Assembly: GCF_032854445.1 (NCBI RefSeq)
Contig: NC_088296.1
Coordinates: 15,801,485 to 15,865,484 of the forward strand
Length of the DNA stretch: 64,000 bases
From: Liolophura sinensis
Taxonomy: Eukaryota; Mollusca; Polyplacophora; Chitonida; Chitonidae
Direction: 5' to 3'
The position numbers were made by a program, and so were the translations under genes. The notes under the pieces were generated by a model. The model ran no database searches and had not been told where the DNA came from. It saw nothing but the letters and a program-made list of their open reading frames with translations. Below are positions 11,369 to 22,400 of the stretch, one piece after another (the stretch's first letter is position 1; each line of letters begins with the position of its first letter).

Positions 11369-12039
11369 ATTTAAAACTATACATTCCTGTGAATTTTAAT
11401 TTTCTAGGAGAATGATCTTGACAATGTAATGTTATATTTATTCCTTTTTTTTCTTATTCATATGTACATCTATTTGACCGGTTCATGAAGTTTTGCAGTA
11501 ACGAATCTAGGCCATCATGTAACTCATGCCATATTTCATATTTTTTATAATAAATTTATGATTTTACACTTTTTTACTCTGTAGTGGACTTGAGTTTTTT
11601 TTTCTTTTGATAGAATCCAAAATGTTGTTGATAACCTACGCGAGCGGTAATTTAGGTTTCCAGGTGACTTATTTCTCTCCACTTGAAAGAAAATGCCACA
11701 AATAATAATAAAGCTGCTAAAGCCGGTATTGCCGGCCGATGCGGTGTCACTACGGTGTCATCCGGTTACCTTAACGGTGTCCATGTATAGATACATTTAA
11801 TTTAATGCTTTATTTATTTATAGAGAATTGCTCACAGCCAACAAAATTGAAAACTGCCAAGAGCAAACAGTTTAACATACTTCAAATAAGGCGCATCAAA
11901 CGCTGTTGTTTGACTGAATACTTGAGCTGTATTTAGGAGGTCTATTTGCACAAAGAACATGGTGCTTGAAGTTTGCATACATTGAGGCATTGTCACCATA
12001 TGAGTAATTGTATACCTACAGGCTGATAATCTGGTATGT
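11369..12039. other. 3' flank, no further gene seen
   Basis: Contains the 3' UTR of the upstream gene. From about 11700 there is a small CGG/GGTGTC-rich patch of unclear origin. The region from about 11830 may include the very degenerate 3' end of the pseudogene that begins on the minus strand at 13.6 kb. Confidence 0.4.
11549..11554 (+). terminator. Poly(A) signal of the 328-residue gene
   Basis: AATAAA lies about 180 bases after the stop codon at 11366-11368, in an AT-rich stretch. Confidence 0.5.
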
Positions 12040-13605
12040 TCTGTTACAGAACTACAGTAGTATTGGACTCTCTTGTTTTCATGATTTTCCATGAATGAAA
12101 GTGCTCATCAAATCCAAGAGAGTCAAACATATCCACAACAAAACATATAGAACCACTGGGACCAACAGCAATGTTGCAAATTTTCCCAGTGTTGACCGGC
12201 CATTGAGGTCAAATCCTATTACAATGGCTTTGCCACACTTGTAGCCCGTTCCATGAATATTTGTCATTCTGCACACAGCAGCATTAGTCAACATTAGTAA
12301 AATTAGATATCTGATCACCACAGTCCACATTATAAGTACTTTGAGAGTAGACACGGACAATTTATCCGGTGTCGAACAGCAAGAGTTTTGGAAACATTGA
12401 TGAAATTCCTGACAGAACAGCAGCGCGTTTGAAAAAGTGGTGTTTTGCTTCTAAAAGCATGACCCAACGTCTGGTAAGTGGACCTAATTCTTTCATTTCT
12501 TGTATGAATAAGCGCATCTTGGGTGTTATACGCACATTCTTAAACTGTCGTCGAAATTCCTTGAATAACAGCAGCAACTGCATTTCCAAGTAACATAGAA
12601 CATCTTTAACTTTAGGTGCCATGATGAGATCAACAGCATCAATCAAGTGCAGGAGCAGCAGCCAGTGTTCATCTTCTACAGGCACTTGGTCTCCTGTTAA
12701 GAGTGGCAAGTTTCTAAGCAGACACAAATACTGAGCAGCTGGAATGGGAATTATTACGTCATCTTTAACTTTGGATATCATAGGCTTGCAATTTTTTAAA
12801 AAAGAAATAAATATTACATCACAAGATATAAACAGAGCGTGTACATATATACCATATTGTTTCAGGCCCCTTGAATCATCCTTTAGCTTAGCATCAGTGA
12901 TAGAAGATGGCTTATTCTTTGCATCCTATGCATTGTAGTCAAAGTTGGCAATTCGATAGCTCAACTGGTCCATCGAGAAAAAGTCGCCTTTTAACAAATT
13001 CCTGCAAATATTCGCACAGCTTGAACTTCAGTCATATTGTAATTACTGGTGCTCAGAACTAATAATAATGAAAACAATTAACATTAAAAACCTTGAAATG
13101 CTGCTTCCTAACAAAACCTGAAAAACCTGAAAAGGGGCATAACTCTTGCAAATTGGATTTCAAAAATATATGATTTCAACAAGCTTCTCAAAACCCTTCA
13201 TACATAAAACGTTAGAATTTGGCGGTTGAATATAAATTTATTTTGGAGCCCTCATAATTTGGAAGACATTTGGAAAACTGACTGTGACCGCTGTTCTTTA
13301 TTGCAAGGGTTCACAAAACATCAGTAAATCATCACCAGTAAGTGAAACAGATGTATGTTTCAAGCCAAGTAAAATTCTAAAAAAAAATCGGGTTTGAGCA
13401 TGGCAGGAATCATACCTTCCAAAATGTCATGATAAACATCGGCAGCAAAGGCTTCAGCACAGTGGAAATACTGCAATGAGATTCAATGTAACATCTTGAT
13501 ATTATACCATTGGTTGGCCGACCAGTCAATTCCAGAGTACCAAGAGTACGATTAAAGCTGTGTCTGCTCCTAACTTGGCATTCTTTTGACAACGCCTACG
13601 AGGAG
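12040..13605 (-). pseudogene. Decayed copy of a multicopy transposon-like protein gene
   Basis: Reading 5' to 3' on the minus strand, fragments of one protein appear in order but in shifting frames: YFHCAEAFAADVYHDILEG (about 13480-13410), FSMDQLSYRIANFDYNA then a stop then DAKNKPSSITDAKLKDD (about 12990-12870), a probable 75-base intron, LLRNLPLLTGDQVPVEDEHW through EAKHHFFKRAAVLSG (12781-12405), NFINVSKTLAVRHR after a one-base shift, NIHGTGYKCGKAIVIGFD (about 12280-12210), and ICFVVDMFDSLGFDEHFH in a further frame (about 12150-12090). The order matches an uncharacterised animal family that I recall as highly multicopy, with a D-x-x-HD-x-LEG motif; a transposase-like origin is likely but not certain. 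Several frameshifts and an in-frame stop show that this copy is dead. The retained intron argues against a retrocopy. Confidence 0.7.
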
Positions 13606-13746
13606 AAATTATGACAATTGACGTAAGAAAGGAGCTGGAGGAGCATAGCCTGATAATAGTAGTATACATGCTAGCGTAAATTTTGCCACATAACTGACTA
13701 TAAAATTGACTGTAATTGTATAAGTGGAAAATTGCTCATTGCAACG

Positions 13747-14276
13747 TTAAAGGTGAAGAAAACTTAAAACAATGACACTATAGGCTGAAAAGATCGCATT
13801 TTTTTTCTATCTGGTAGTGCCTGTTGCACAATTTTTCAGCTGGCATAAATCGCTGAGTCTATCGCGTCCTCCATCTCTAACACCCCGTAATTTATGCTGG
13901 GGGTGTATTGCCTCTCAGCCACTGAGAGTCGTTAAAACTGCCAGCTTGTTCGTGTAAACTCGGAACCTACGTCCAACATTCCGCTTTCCCGATCGTCAAG
14001 CGGAAAACAAACTGTACTGTTCGCTACCTTCTGGGAAGGAGAGTTCTACCAGAAATGAACGTGCTGCAATTCGGCGGTTTCCGACGGCAATTCTCTTTTT
14101 AACACAGAAGACTTCACGACTAGTTCAAATCCCACAGCGGATTTTGGCGCTGACTTTTATTTATAATTTATCAACTTGAGGTACATATTAGAATTTTTTT
14201 ATGGCGTGCAACTGCGAGGAAATGCATTCTCTTTTCAATGGTATTTGTTTGATATTTAAATTTTCTTCTCCTTTAA
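13747..14276 (+). mobile_element. MITE, copy 1 (530 bp, TTAA ends)
   Basis: It begins TTAAAGGTGAAGAAAAC and ends with the reverse complement of TTAAAGGAGAAGAAAA, giving terminal inverted repeats of about 22 bases. The interior matches 40940-41500 in reverse complement throughout, for example AGTCTATCGCGTCCTCCATC against its complement near 41370. TTAA at both ends fits a piggyBac-type target site, although TTAA could instead be part of the inverted repeat. No transposase is encoded. Confidence 0.8.
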
Positions 14277-15148
14277 GCAACAATAAGGTATCTGATTTTA
14301 TCTTAAGTTTTGTCCTATTTCCCAAATACTCCCATGTTAATTTCATTAGAATAAGGTGTCTCAACGACACAAACAACCTACAGGGTGATAGTAAGACAGA
14401 TGCAACCATACATTGGAGTCAGAATTTGCCTGTCATCTCTGCTTCAGTCTCCGTATACCGCTTCCAAATCCTAGGACGTTCCGTTGTCCTTTGATTTTTG
14501 TTGTTGTTTCAAAGCCTTAGTGAAGAATTCTTGAAATAAATATACGATTACGGTCAGTTTCACCCGAGCAAGAAACAGAAGTGACGTGAGTAAGCCATCG
14601 GTCATTGCTGTGAGTTATTTCACGCAAGCTTCTCCACTTACAACTGTGGTGTCCAATACACGTTAGACCACTGACTGTCTCCAAGATCCCAAACGAAAAT
14701 CTGAAGAGCGGAAAATCCACAAATTCCCTAAGGCTGGGTTAGACTCTGCATCATGCCTGCCCTAGTGACTGAGGGACGAGATTTTCAATTTTAGCCTGCC
14801 GTAACGGTGTACACATCTTTGTCCTGGTTCTTCAATCGACAAAGTTTAACAAGGTACAGGACACCAAGGAGTCTTATTAATGTACATGTATGTCGTCCTT
14901 GTGGCAAGCACTTCATCACCAAAGTTAATACGCCCGAGGCAGACTTGATCTCATCACCTAACTTTAATTATTTATTTACTTGATTGGGAGTTGTTCGCGT
15001 CTTATCCTACAAAAGGACCTCACTTATATGATGGCCGACAAAACAAAATAAATCAAGAATAAATCACCGATCTTTGGCAATTAACTGGTGAAGTTTCCCA
15101 TGCTGCACACACATTTGCAGCCAGTGTGCTTAAGGTGTACTGGTGACT
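14277..15148. other. Intergenic, no gene seen
   Basis: No conserved coding signal, splice-bounded exon or clear repeat was found between the MITE and the 26-bp minisatellite. Confidence 0.4.
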
Positions 15149-15375
15149 CCACCCAAACCAACTGAGGTGCAAGGCCACCCAAGCCTACTTTGTGCAAGGC
15201 CACTCAAACCAACCGAGGTGCAAGGCCACCCTAACCAACTTTGTGCAAGGCCACTCAAACCAACCGAGGTGCAAGGCCACCCAAACCAACTGAGGTGCAA
15301 GGCCACCCAAACCAACTGAGGTGCAAAGCAACCCAAACCAAATGAGGTGCAAGGCCATTTAAACCAACTGAGGAG
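15149..15375. repeat. 26-bp minisatellite
   Basis: About eight copies of a 26-base unit related to ACTGAGGTGCAAGGCCACCC, with GAGGTG/TTTGTG variants alternating in the middle copies. It ends directly before a reversed SINE tail. Confidence 0.9.
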
Positions 15376-15381
15376 GCCTGA

Positions 15382-15499
15382 ATTTATTTGATTAGTGTTT
15401 TACACCAGGACCCAATATTCAGTTATACAATGGTGGCCAGCATATGGTGGGTGGAAACCGGGTCGAGCCTGGGGGAAACCCACAACCATCCATATGTTG
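15382..15499 (-). mobile_element. SINE 3' part, reversed
   Basis: On the minus strand this reads ATGGTTGTGGGTTTCCCC, the body, then CAATCAAATAAATTC. It is 5'-truncated and joins a second, different repeat at 15502. Confidence 0.8.
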
Positions 15500-15501
15500 A
15501 A

Positions 15502-15815
15502 GAGTGAGTGAGTGCTTGGGGTTTAACGTCGTACTTTACAATTTTTCAGTCATACAACGACGAAGGAGTCGTTAGAATGCATGTAAGGTGCCTCTTAGTT
15601 GCAGGACAGATTTCCACCGCTCTTTATCTAGTGCTGCTTCACTGAGATCACTTACCAAAGGTAAGTAAGGCGCCCTGCCCAAGCCATTATACTAATACGG
15701 GTCAACCAGTCGTTGCTCTATCGCCTTCATGCTGAAGGCCAAGCAAGGAAGTTACAACTTCCTCTTTTTTAAGGTCTTGGGGTGACCCGACCCAGGATAT
15801 ACCGCTCCCCCCATA
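15502..15815 (+). mobile_element. Second interspersed repeat family (SINE-like), partial
   Basis: Begins GAGTGAGTGAGTGCTTGGGGTTTAACGTCG and contains TTTCCACCGCTCTTTATCTAGTGCTGCTTCACTGAGA and GGGTCAACCAGTCG. I recall this as a common mollusc repeat separate from the main SINE. Only one copy is in the window, and the usual tRNA-like end is replaced by unrelated text after about 15815. Confidence 0.55.
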
Positions 15816-17262
15816 ATTTGAAGATACCTGTAGGCAACGCCCCCCAAAACAATGGTGGAACAGGTACCTTAATTGCTGGGATTGCAGTTCAGTGGGTAAA
15901 AAGTACGTGGATATTAGACTGCAGACTTGGCGTTCTTTTTAGCTGTGGCTAGAGGTCCTGTTGGACAGATTGTTTTCCTCAATTCAGATGGATCAATTCA
16001 CCTAAGGCTAATGAAGCCTAAACGCAAAACATTAGATTATTTGCACCAAATAGGAAATCTGCACATTTTCCCATGTGTATCACCAGCTGTTGCAATCCAC
16101 TCATTCATCCGCTGTTAATCCGCACACTGAACCAATTAGGTAGTCCTAGGAGAATGACCTAGGAGAAAAAGCCGACGGAAGAATACTAATCATTCCTTTA
16201 TCTAGCAAAGCCCATGAACAAGAATTTTGCACTTATGTTGATGGCAATCAGTTTTATTGGTGGAGGAAACTGCAAGTCCATGATAACCTATCAATTTTTG
16301 GGCAGTTACTGACGAATTTCCCATGTGTGACGTCAACTCGAATGTGTGAAGTGGTCTGTGTCAGCTGGGCCGTGATTGTGAAACTAATTGTCCGACAGGC
16401 GACGAGGAAGTTTCACTGGTTTGGACACCTGTTTTTACCGCCCCACTTCAAAGGAAACAGACTGGGTTGTGTGCTTCCTAAATAATGATCAATCAGTACG
16501 CCGTGTAATAATAATCAATTCAATGCGCAATGTAATAATGATCAATTCAATACGCAATGTAATATTTAATAGAACAGTTAAAAGACTCTGAATACTACAT
16601 ATACAATACTTAGCCAATCGGTGATTTATTGAATACCTGGAAAAAAAAAATACTGGAAAAATACTGGAAAAAAATCCCTGCTTGAAAAAACAATACATCT
16701 ACATATATGAATGACTATGGATGGAGGTCTAATGCAAGAAATGTTAGGAATAGGAAGAAAAAACAAAATAGAAAAAACATCTCATTTATGAACGGTACGT
16801 CTCCAAACTATTTAACGCTAGCATGAAAGATAAAACTATGAAGGTGTGAAACAGAGCAATTAAGGTATGTCTGAGTGGAATCCAAGCTCTTACAAAAATA
16901 ACAAAGGTGTGACTATCTGTGATACTGAAAGTCAGAGGAGAAACTGCTAACGTAAAAGATCCGAGGCCAATTTCACAAAGCTATTTATGACTCGAGTCCA
17001 GATTCAACATACAGTTTTAGAGATTATTTCTGGGTCCTACAAATTGAAAGTTGATCTCATCAAAAATGTCACCTTGAGACAAATGTAGCAAACTATCAAC
17101 TTCCAGTACCTCTGTGAAGTGATTCTAAATTCTGACACAAGTGAGAAATGGTTTTGTGAAATCAGCCTCAGTTAGTTCTGTAATGGTAAACTCTTCTAGA
17201 TTTATAAATCTCAAGAATGAAGTTTGTGAACTAAATAAGCTGTAAAGAGTACGTATCACAGG
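15816..17262. other. Intergenic, no gene seen
   Basis: Contains only a short imperfect repeat of ATAATGATCAATTCAATACGC near 16505-16560. Nothing else is supported. Confidence 0.4.
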
Positions 17263-17380
17263 CAATATGGTATAGTTCCACAATAGTTCCACCTTAGGTC
17301 TACCTTTTACAATGTCACCATCAATATGGTATAGTTCCACAATAGTTCCACCTTAGGTCTATCCATATACAATGTCAACA
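17263..17380. repeat. 59-bp tandem duplication
   Basis: Two copies of a 59-base unit (AATATGGTATAGTTCCACAATAG at 17264 and 17323), nearly identical and therefore recent. Confidence 0.9.
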
Positions 17381-19230
17381 TGGTCAATATGTACTTATTA
17401 TTAAATGCTTACATATTTCCAAACTGAACTTAAAAACATTTATTTTTCTGGCGCCACATGCACAATGGGATTGTTAGCCATAACTGATTGTAAATCAGTA
17501 GGATCACTAATTACTTTTTTATCTGTACTCTTGTCAGTTGCAATATCAATCTGATTTTTCATTTCTTTCAAACACGAGATAAACTCACAGTACAAACCAA
17601 ATGTCATTACAATCAATTACAGCCTAGAACTGTGAATGTACAACCATCTTAAAGCTGCTTAGACAAACTGATGGAACTCATTTTTAAAATGGAACGTAGA
17701 CGGTTGTAGGATTTGTGCACAATTTGTCACCTTAACAGCTATGATCCCTTTGACAGGTAGCCCAAGATCTACATCTGCAAATGTATCCTTGCAAAATAAC
17801 GTTGCCCAGATGGGAACAGATCTATAAACAGGCATGACAGATGATACACAGGCTCACAAAAGGTATGTTTACAATCAGAAAGTTTTCCAAGTCTTGTAAG
17901 GATTGTAAAACATAGTTTGGTCCAAAAACAAACAATATCATAGTCAAAAACCAAGATCTATTTACATACAGCTAGTATGTGCGGACAATACTACTCCAAC
18001 TTAGCATGACATTTCCACCACTGTCTGGAAATATAATTGTCCAAAGGCATATGTAGCCATGTTACTATGGTTACAATCAACTTAAGCAGTGACTGCTTTG
18101 TTGGGACATGACTGTTGCATAAAAATGTATAAAAGCCAGATGTTGCCAAGGTACACGTAGTTACAAGCAATTTAGCCTAGAACCACTTTGTTAAACAGGT
18201 GCATTGTCTGCTTTATATGTATGTTTGGGGCTTGATGTGGTAGTTAACCACTTTTCACTCATATGATGACATAGTCTGTAGAAGATTGAACTGTCAAAAG
18301 CCGTATGTTGCAAAGGTAGTTATAAATGATTTAGTCTAAAAGTCCAATGTGAAACAAGGGCATAGCCTACAGACTTTATTGACAAAAGCCATATGTTGCC
18401 AAGGTAGTTACAACTGATTTAGTCTAAAAGTCCAATGTGAAACAAGGGCATAGCCTACAGGCTTTATTGACAAAAGCCATATGTTGCCAAGGTAGTTACA
18501 ACTGATTTAGTCTAAAAGTCCAATGTGAAACAAGGGCATAGCCTACAGGCTTTATTGACAAAAGCCATATGTTGCCAAAGTAGTTACAATTAATTTAGCC
18601 CCGACTGCTTTGAGGAAGAGTATCATATTTTGAGCATTTAATTACAGAAAGACATGTTTCCATGGTAGTTACAATTAATGTAGTTACAACTGATATAGTC
18701 TTCAACTGCTTTGAGAAAACAACAGCATAATGTGCAGGTTCAACTGTCAAAAGCCACATGTTGCCAAGATAGTTACAGCTGATACCAACTGGTTACAATG
18801 GTACATCTGAAGACATGTTGCTGTCGGTGGGCAATTTCAATCTTACAGCGATTTTACAACATAATGTTATCCTTTTAATATGGACTACAAGTACTGTACA
18901 GCCAAACAATTTTAATGTAGTAATTATGTTGAGAGATCAACAGAAAACATTCTCTCAAATTTTCTGAACATGAAATATATTTTTGTTAAATAACATGTAC
19001 TTGATAGCAACACATCATACAGATATTGCGCCTACAAATGCTTTTCATTTAACAAAAATTAATTAACTCTGGACTACATGTACCTAGATATCATTTCAAT
19101 TTACATTTGTGTTCTTTTAGAGCAACATCCACAAAATGGAACCTGCGACTGAAAGCCAGTCTACTCATCACAGTAGCTACATTATAATAATAAATCTTCA
19201 TCTTTACTGCTTCTTATTTTGCACTTGAAT
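17381..19230. other. Downstream flank of the Hsp40 gene
   Basis: Apart from the 88-bp repeat array, I see no coding exon. Diverged relatives of the array unit occur upstream (about 18130-18180) and downstream (about 18640-18790), so the whole 18.1-18.8 kb stretch probably grew from one ancestral unit. Confidence 0.45.
18295..18600. repeat. 88-bp minisatellite
   Basis: About 3.5 copies with an exact 88-base period; CAAAAGCC-TATGTTGC recurs at 18295, 18383, 18471 and 18559. The middle copies are almost identical. Confidence 0.9.
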
Positions 19231-19236
19231 TTTATT
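19231..19236 (-). terminator. Candidate poly(A) signal of the Hsp40 gene
   Basis: AATAAA on the minus strand, about 260 bases after the stop codon at 19499-19501. Confidence 0.4.
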
Positions 19237-19498
19237 TCTGCAACAAACATGCAAGACCCTGCTGAAAATATTTTTCAACAACTCATTTGCTAAGAACTTC
19301 CCATGGCACTTTTCGTCTGCACAATGGGTGTATCTATGACCGCCATATACACACATGTATGATTTAAACTGGACCGTTCCATTTTCAGAACAGGGGTGGT
19401 TAAACTCTCGCACACTCACCAGCACAGTTCATTCTGTAAGACATTTTAACGTCTACAACGTAGACTGATAACCAAACTTTAGATGACCTTGACCTATG

Positions 19499-22400
19499 TT
19501 AATGAGATTGACACTGTACTCTTTGACCTCCATATGGTCCATCATCGTCCGAATCGTAGGCTTCTTGCCGATGACGATCGCGATCCATAGAAGGGTCATA
19601 GTCCACCAGAACGCATTCTTCTGCTACGTCTGGAATAATATTCTCCTCGCGTTTCGGGAGAATAGCTTCCAACTTGGGAATCTTCTCCACAGGAAATGTC
19701 TTGGGGAACTTCACTTGGAATGAAATAATGAGCCGTCCTTTGTTGAAAGGATCTTTGTACACCGGCATTCCTTCGCCTTCAATATACTTCAGAGCATTTG
19801 GTCGAATTACCTCCCCTGAAGTGTTAACAACAGTGACATGAATCGACAAGTACTAAAACTGTTCTAACATCTTATAAAGATATGTTTGCACAAATCAGTG
19901 CCTCAGTACCACTGATCGGTCATATCTCCCCGTACTGTTACACAATGATAGGCACAATACATCACAAACAACTGCACCAGCCAAATTTTATATTTTCGAC
20001 ATTAAGTCAACATTATCACATCAAACCATCACTCAAAATGCTCAAATTTATTTGACTGGTGTTTTACACCATACTCACAAACATTTCGTTTATGCGATGG
20101 AGGCCAGCATTATGGTGGGTGGAAACCGGGCAAAGCCCAGGGGAAACCCACGACCATCCGCAGGTGGCTGACAGACCTTCCCACATATGGTCGGAGAGGA
20201 ATCCAGCATGGGCTGGACTGCATTAGTGTGAGGCTCCTAACATTTATATAAGCGGGATTGATCAAACTTCCTCTTTCAGTCTTTATGAGAAAATGTCAGC
20301 AGTAGCTTTTCAATGCAGATTTTATGTGCACTGCTGTAATTGGGTCGTAAACCTCTGTATTTGGCTTAAACTTTCGCCAGTGATTTCCTCAGTTTATCTT
20401 CTGAGAGTCTCTTTGATTTTACAGAGGCGTTTTTTTTTTGAGGAAGGCAGCCAAGTAGGATTGTATCCTACTGGAAACAAAAGTACTTTTATGGCCTTTA
20501 TTTGTACTTTTTCGAGGTAGAATTTTAGGCCAAATACAGAAATCAATCAACCAACCAACCAAGACAAACAAACCTTTTACGGCTGTGATGATCAACTGTC
20601 TTTTATCCAAAGTCTCTATAGACTTCTGAAATCCGCACAGTGCCTCCACCAGCTGAATCTCCATGTTCATGATCAAATCCTTCCCCCGACGCTTGAACAC
20701 CGGATGCTCCTGTTCATCCAGGACAATGATGATGTCACTGGGCTCTACACCTGGCTCCTGATCTCCCATGTCACTAAACCTAATTTGCTGGCCATCCCTC
20801 ATACCTGGAGACAGTGATGATAAATCATTTAGTTACACAGTTACACCTCCAAAACACAAGGATCATGTTTACTAGAAATAGTGATGATAAATCATTTAAT
20901 TACACAGTTACATCTCCAAGACACAAGGATCATGTTTATCAGAAATAGTGATGATAAATCATTTAGTTACACAGTTACACCTCCAAGACACAAGGATCAT
21001 GTTTACAAGAAACAGTGATGATAAATCATTTAGTTACACAGTTACACCTCCAAGACACAAGGATCATGTTTATCAGAAATAGTGATGATAAATCATTTAG
21101 TTACACAGTTACACCTCCAAGACACAAGGATCATGTTGATCAGAAACAGTGATGATAAATCATTTAGTTACACAGTTACACCTCCAAGACACAAGGATCA
21201 TGTTTACCAGAAACAATGATAAATCATTTAGCTACACAGTTACACCTCCAAGACACAAGGATCATGTTTATCAGAAATAGTGATGATAAATCATTTAGTT
21301 ACACAGTTACACCTCCAAGACACAAGGATCATGTTGATCAGAAACAGTGATGATAAATCATTTAGTTACACCTCCAAGACACAAGACTTTTCTGTTTATC
21401 TAGGCTTTCTGACAATACATGAATATATGTCTTCAACTAGAAAAATTGCACGGTTAGTTCACACTTACTACAAATTAGGTGATTTTGAAGTTTTCATTAT
21501 TATTTTCACACCCCTACTTCTGACATTGAAAACAGATTTATTCTCCGCTTCAAACAACAATTACAATTGGTGTAGCCTCAGCTCGAATAACAATAATTAA
21601 AAAAATTTCCTGATCCTCTAATGAAGATTTTTGAAGACTAATCCAGTTCAACCCCATAAAAATAAATTCACAGGAAAAAGTCCTTACCTTTGTCTATATG
21701 CACCTCTACCACCTTCCTATCCTTGACTGTTTTCCTCCCCTGGCAGGTTTTACACCTGTATTTAGATTGATGCGTTCCCCATTACCCTGACAGTCATGGC
21801 ACACAGACTGTATCTGCTGCACCATCCCCGGGGCCAGGCTGGCTTATCCTCACCTGCACACCCCGACCGTTACATGTTGAGCACTGTTCAACAGCACCCT
21901 CTTTCCCCCCTCGGCCTGTTGGAAGTAATTTGCATAGTCATTCAGTATAATCATTTACTTATGTTCCCATAGGTGTCTGGTCACATACCGTAAATCACCT
22001 GTAGTACCAGCCCCTGTGCAGTTATCATATTTCTTGTAGGAGTGTGATTTGCACATCTTTGGGTTTGTTCAATTCACTCCACAGCTGCTCTGGAGGAGCT
22101 TTCCATTGACCAATGGAGGAGAAGGCAATGTCCCATCACAATGTAAAACTCACAGTATAGATACTTTTCAATAAAGTATTTAAAACTATTAGACAAATAA
22201 AACAAGACAGTTAAACTTCACACTGGTGTAAGGGAGACAACTTTCACTTTCTAAAAAAAATATAAGTTAAAAATCTACAACACTGAAAACATAATTCCAG
22301 TAGTTCCTCAGATCAGTTTTACATAAAATAGAAAGAAAGTAACTCCGAAATACAGTATTCTTTACTGTACATATTTCCTGATGATGGCACAAACATAGTG

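Noticed and set aside
15130-15336. Minus-strand Trp/Leu-rich frame
   Set aside because: Explained by the 26-bp minisatellite.
19204-19425. A 73-codon minus-strand frame with several cysteines
   Set aside because: It lies in the probable 3' UTR of the Hsp40 gene, has no splice context and matches no family I know.
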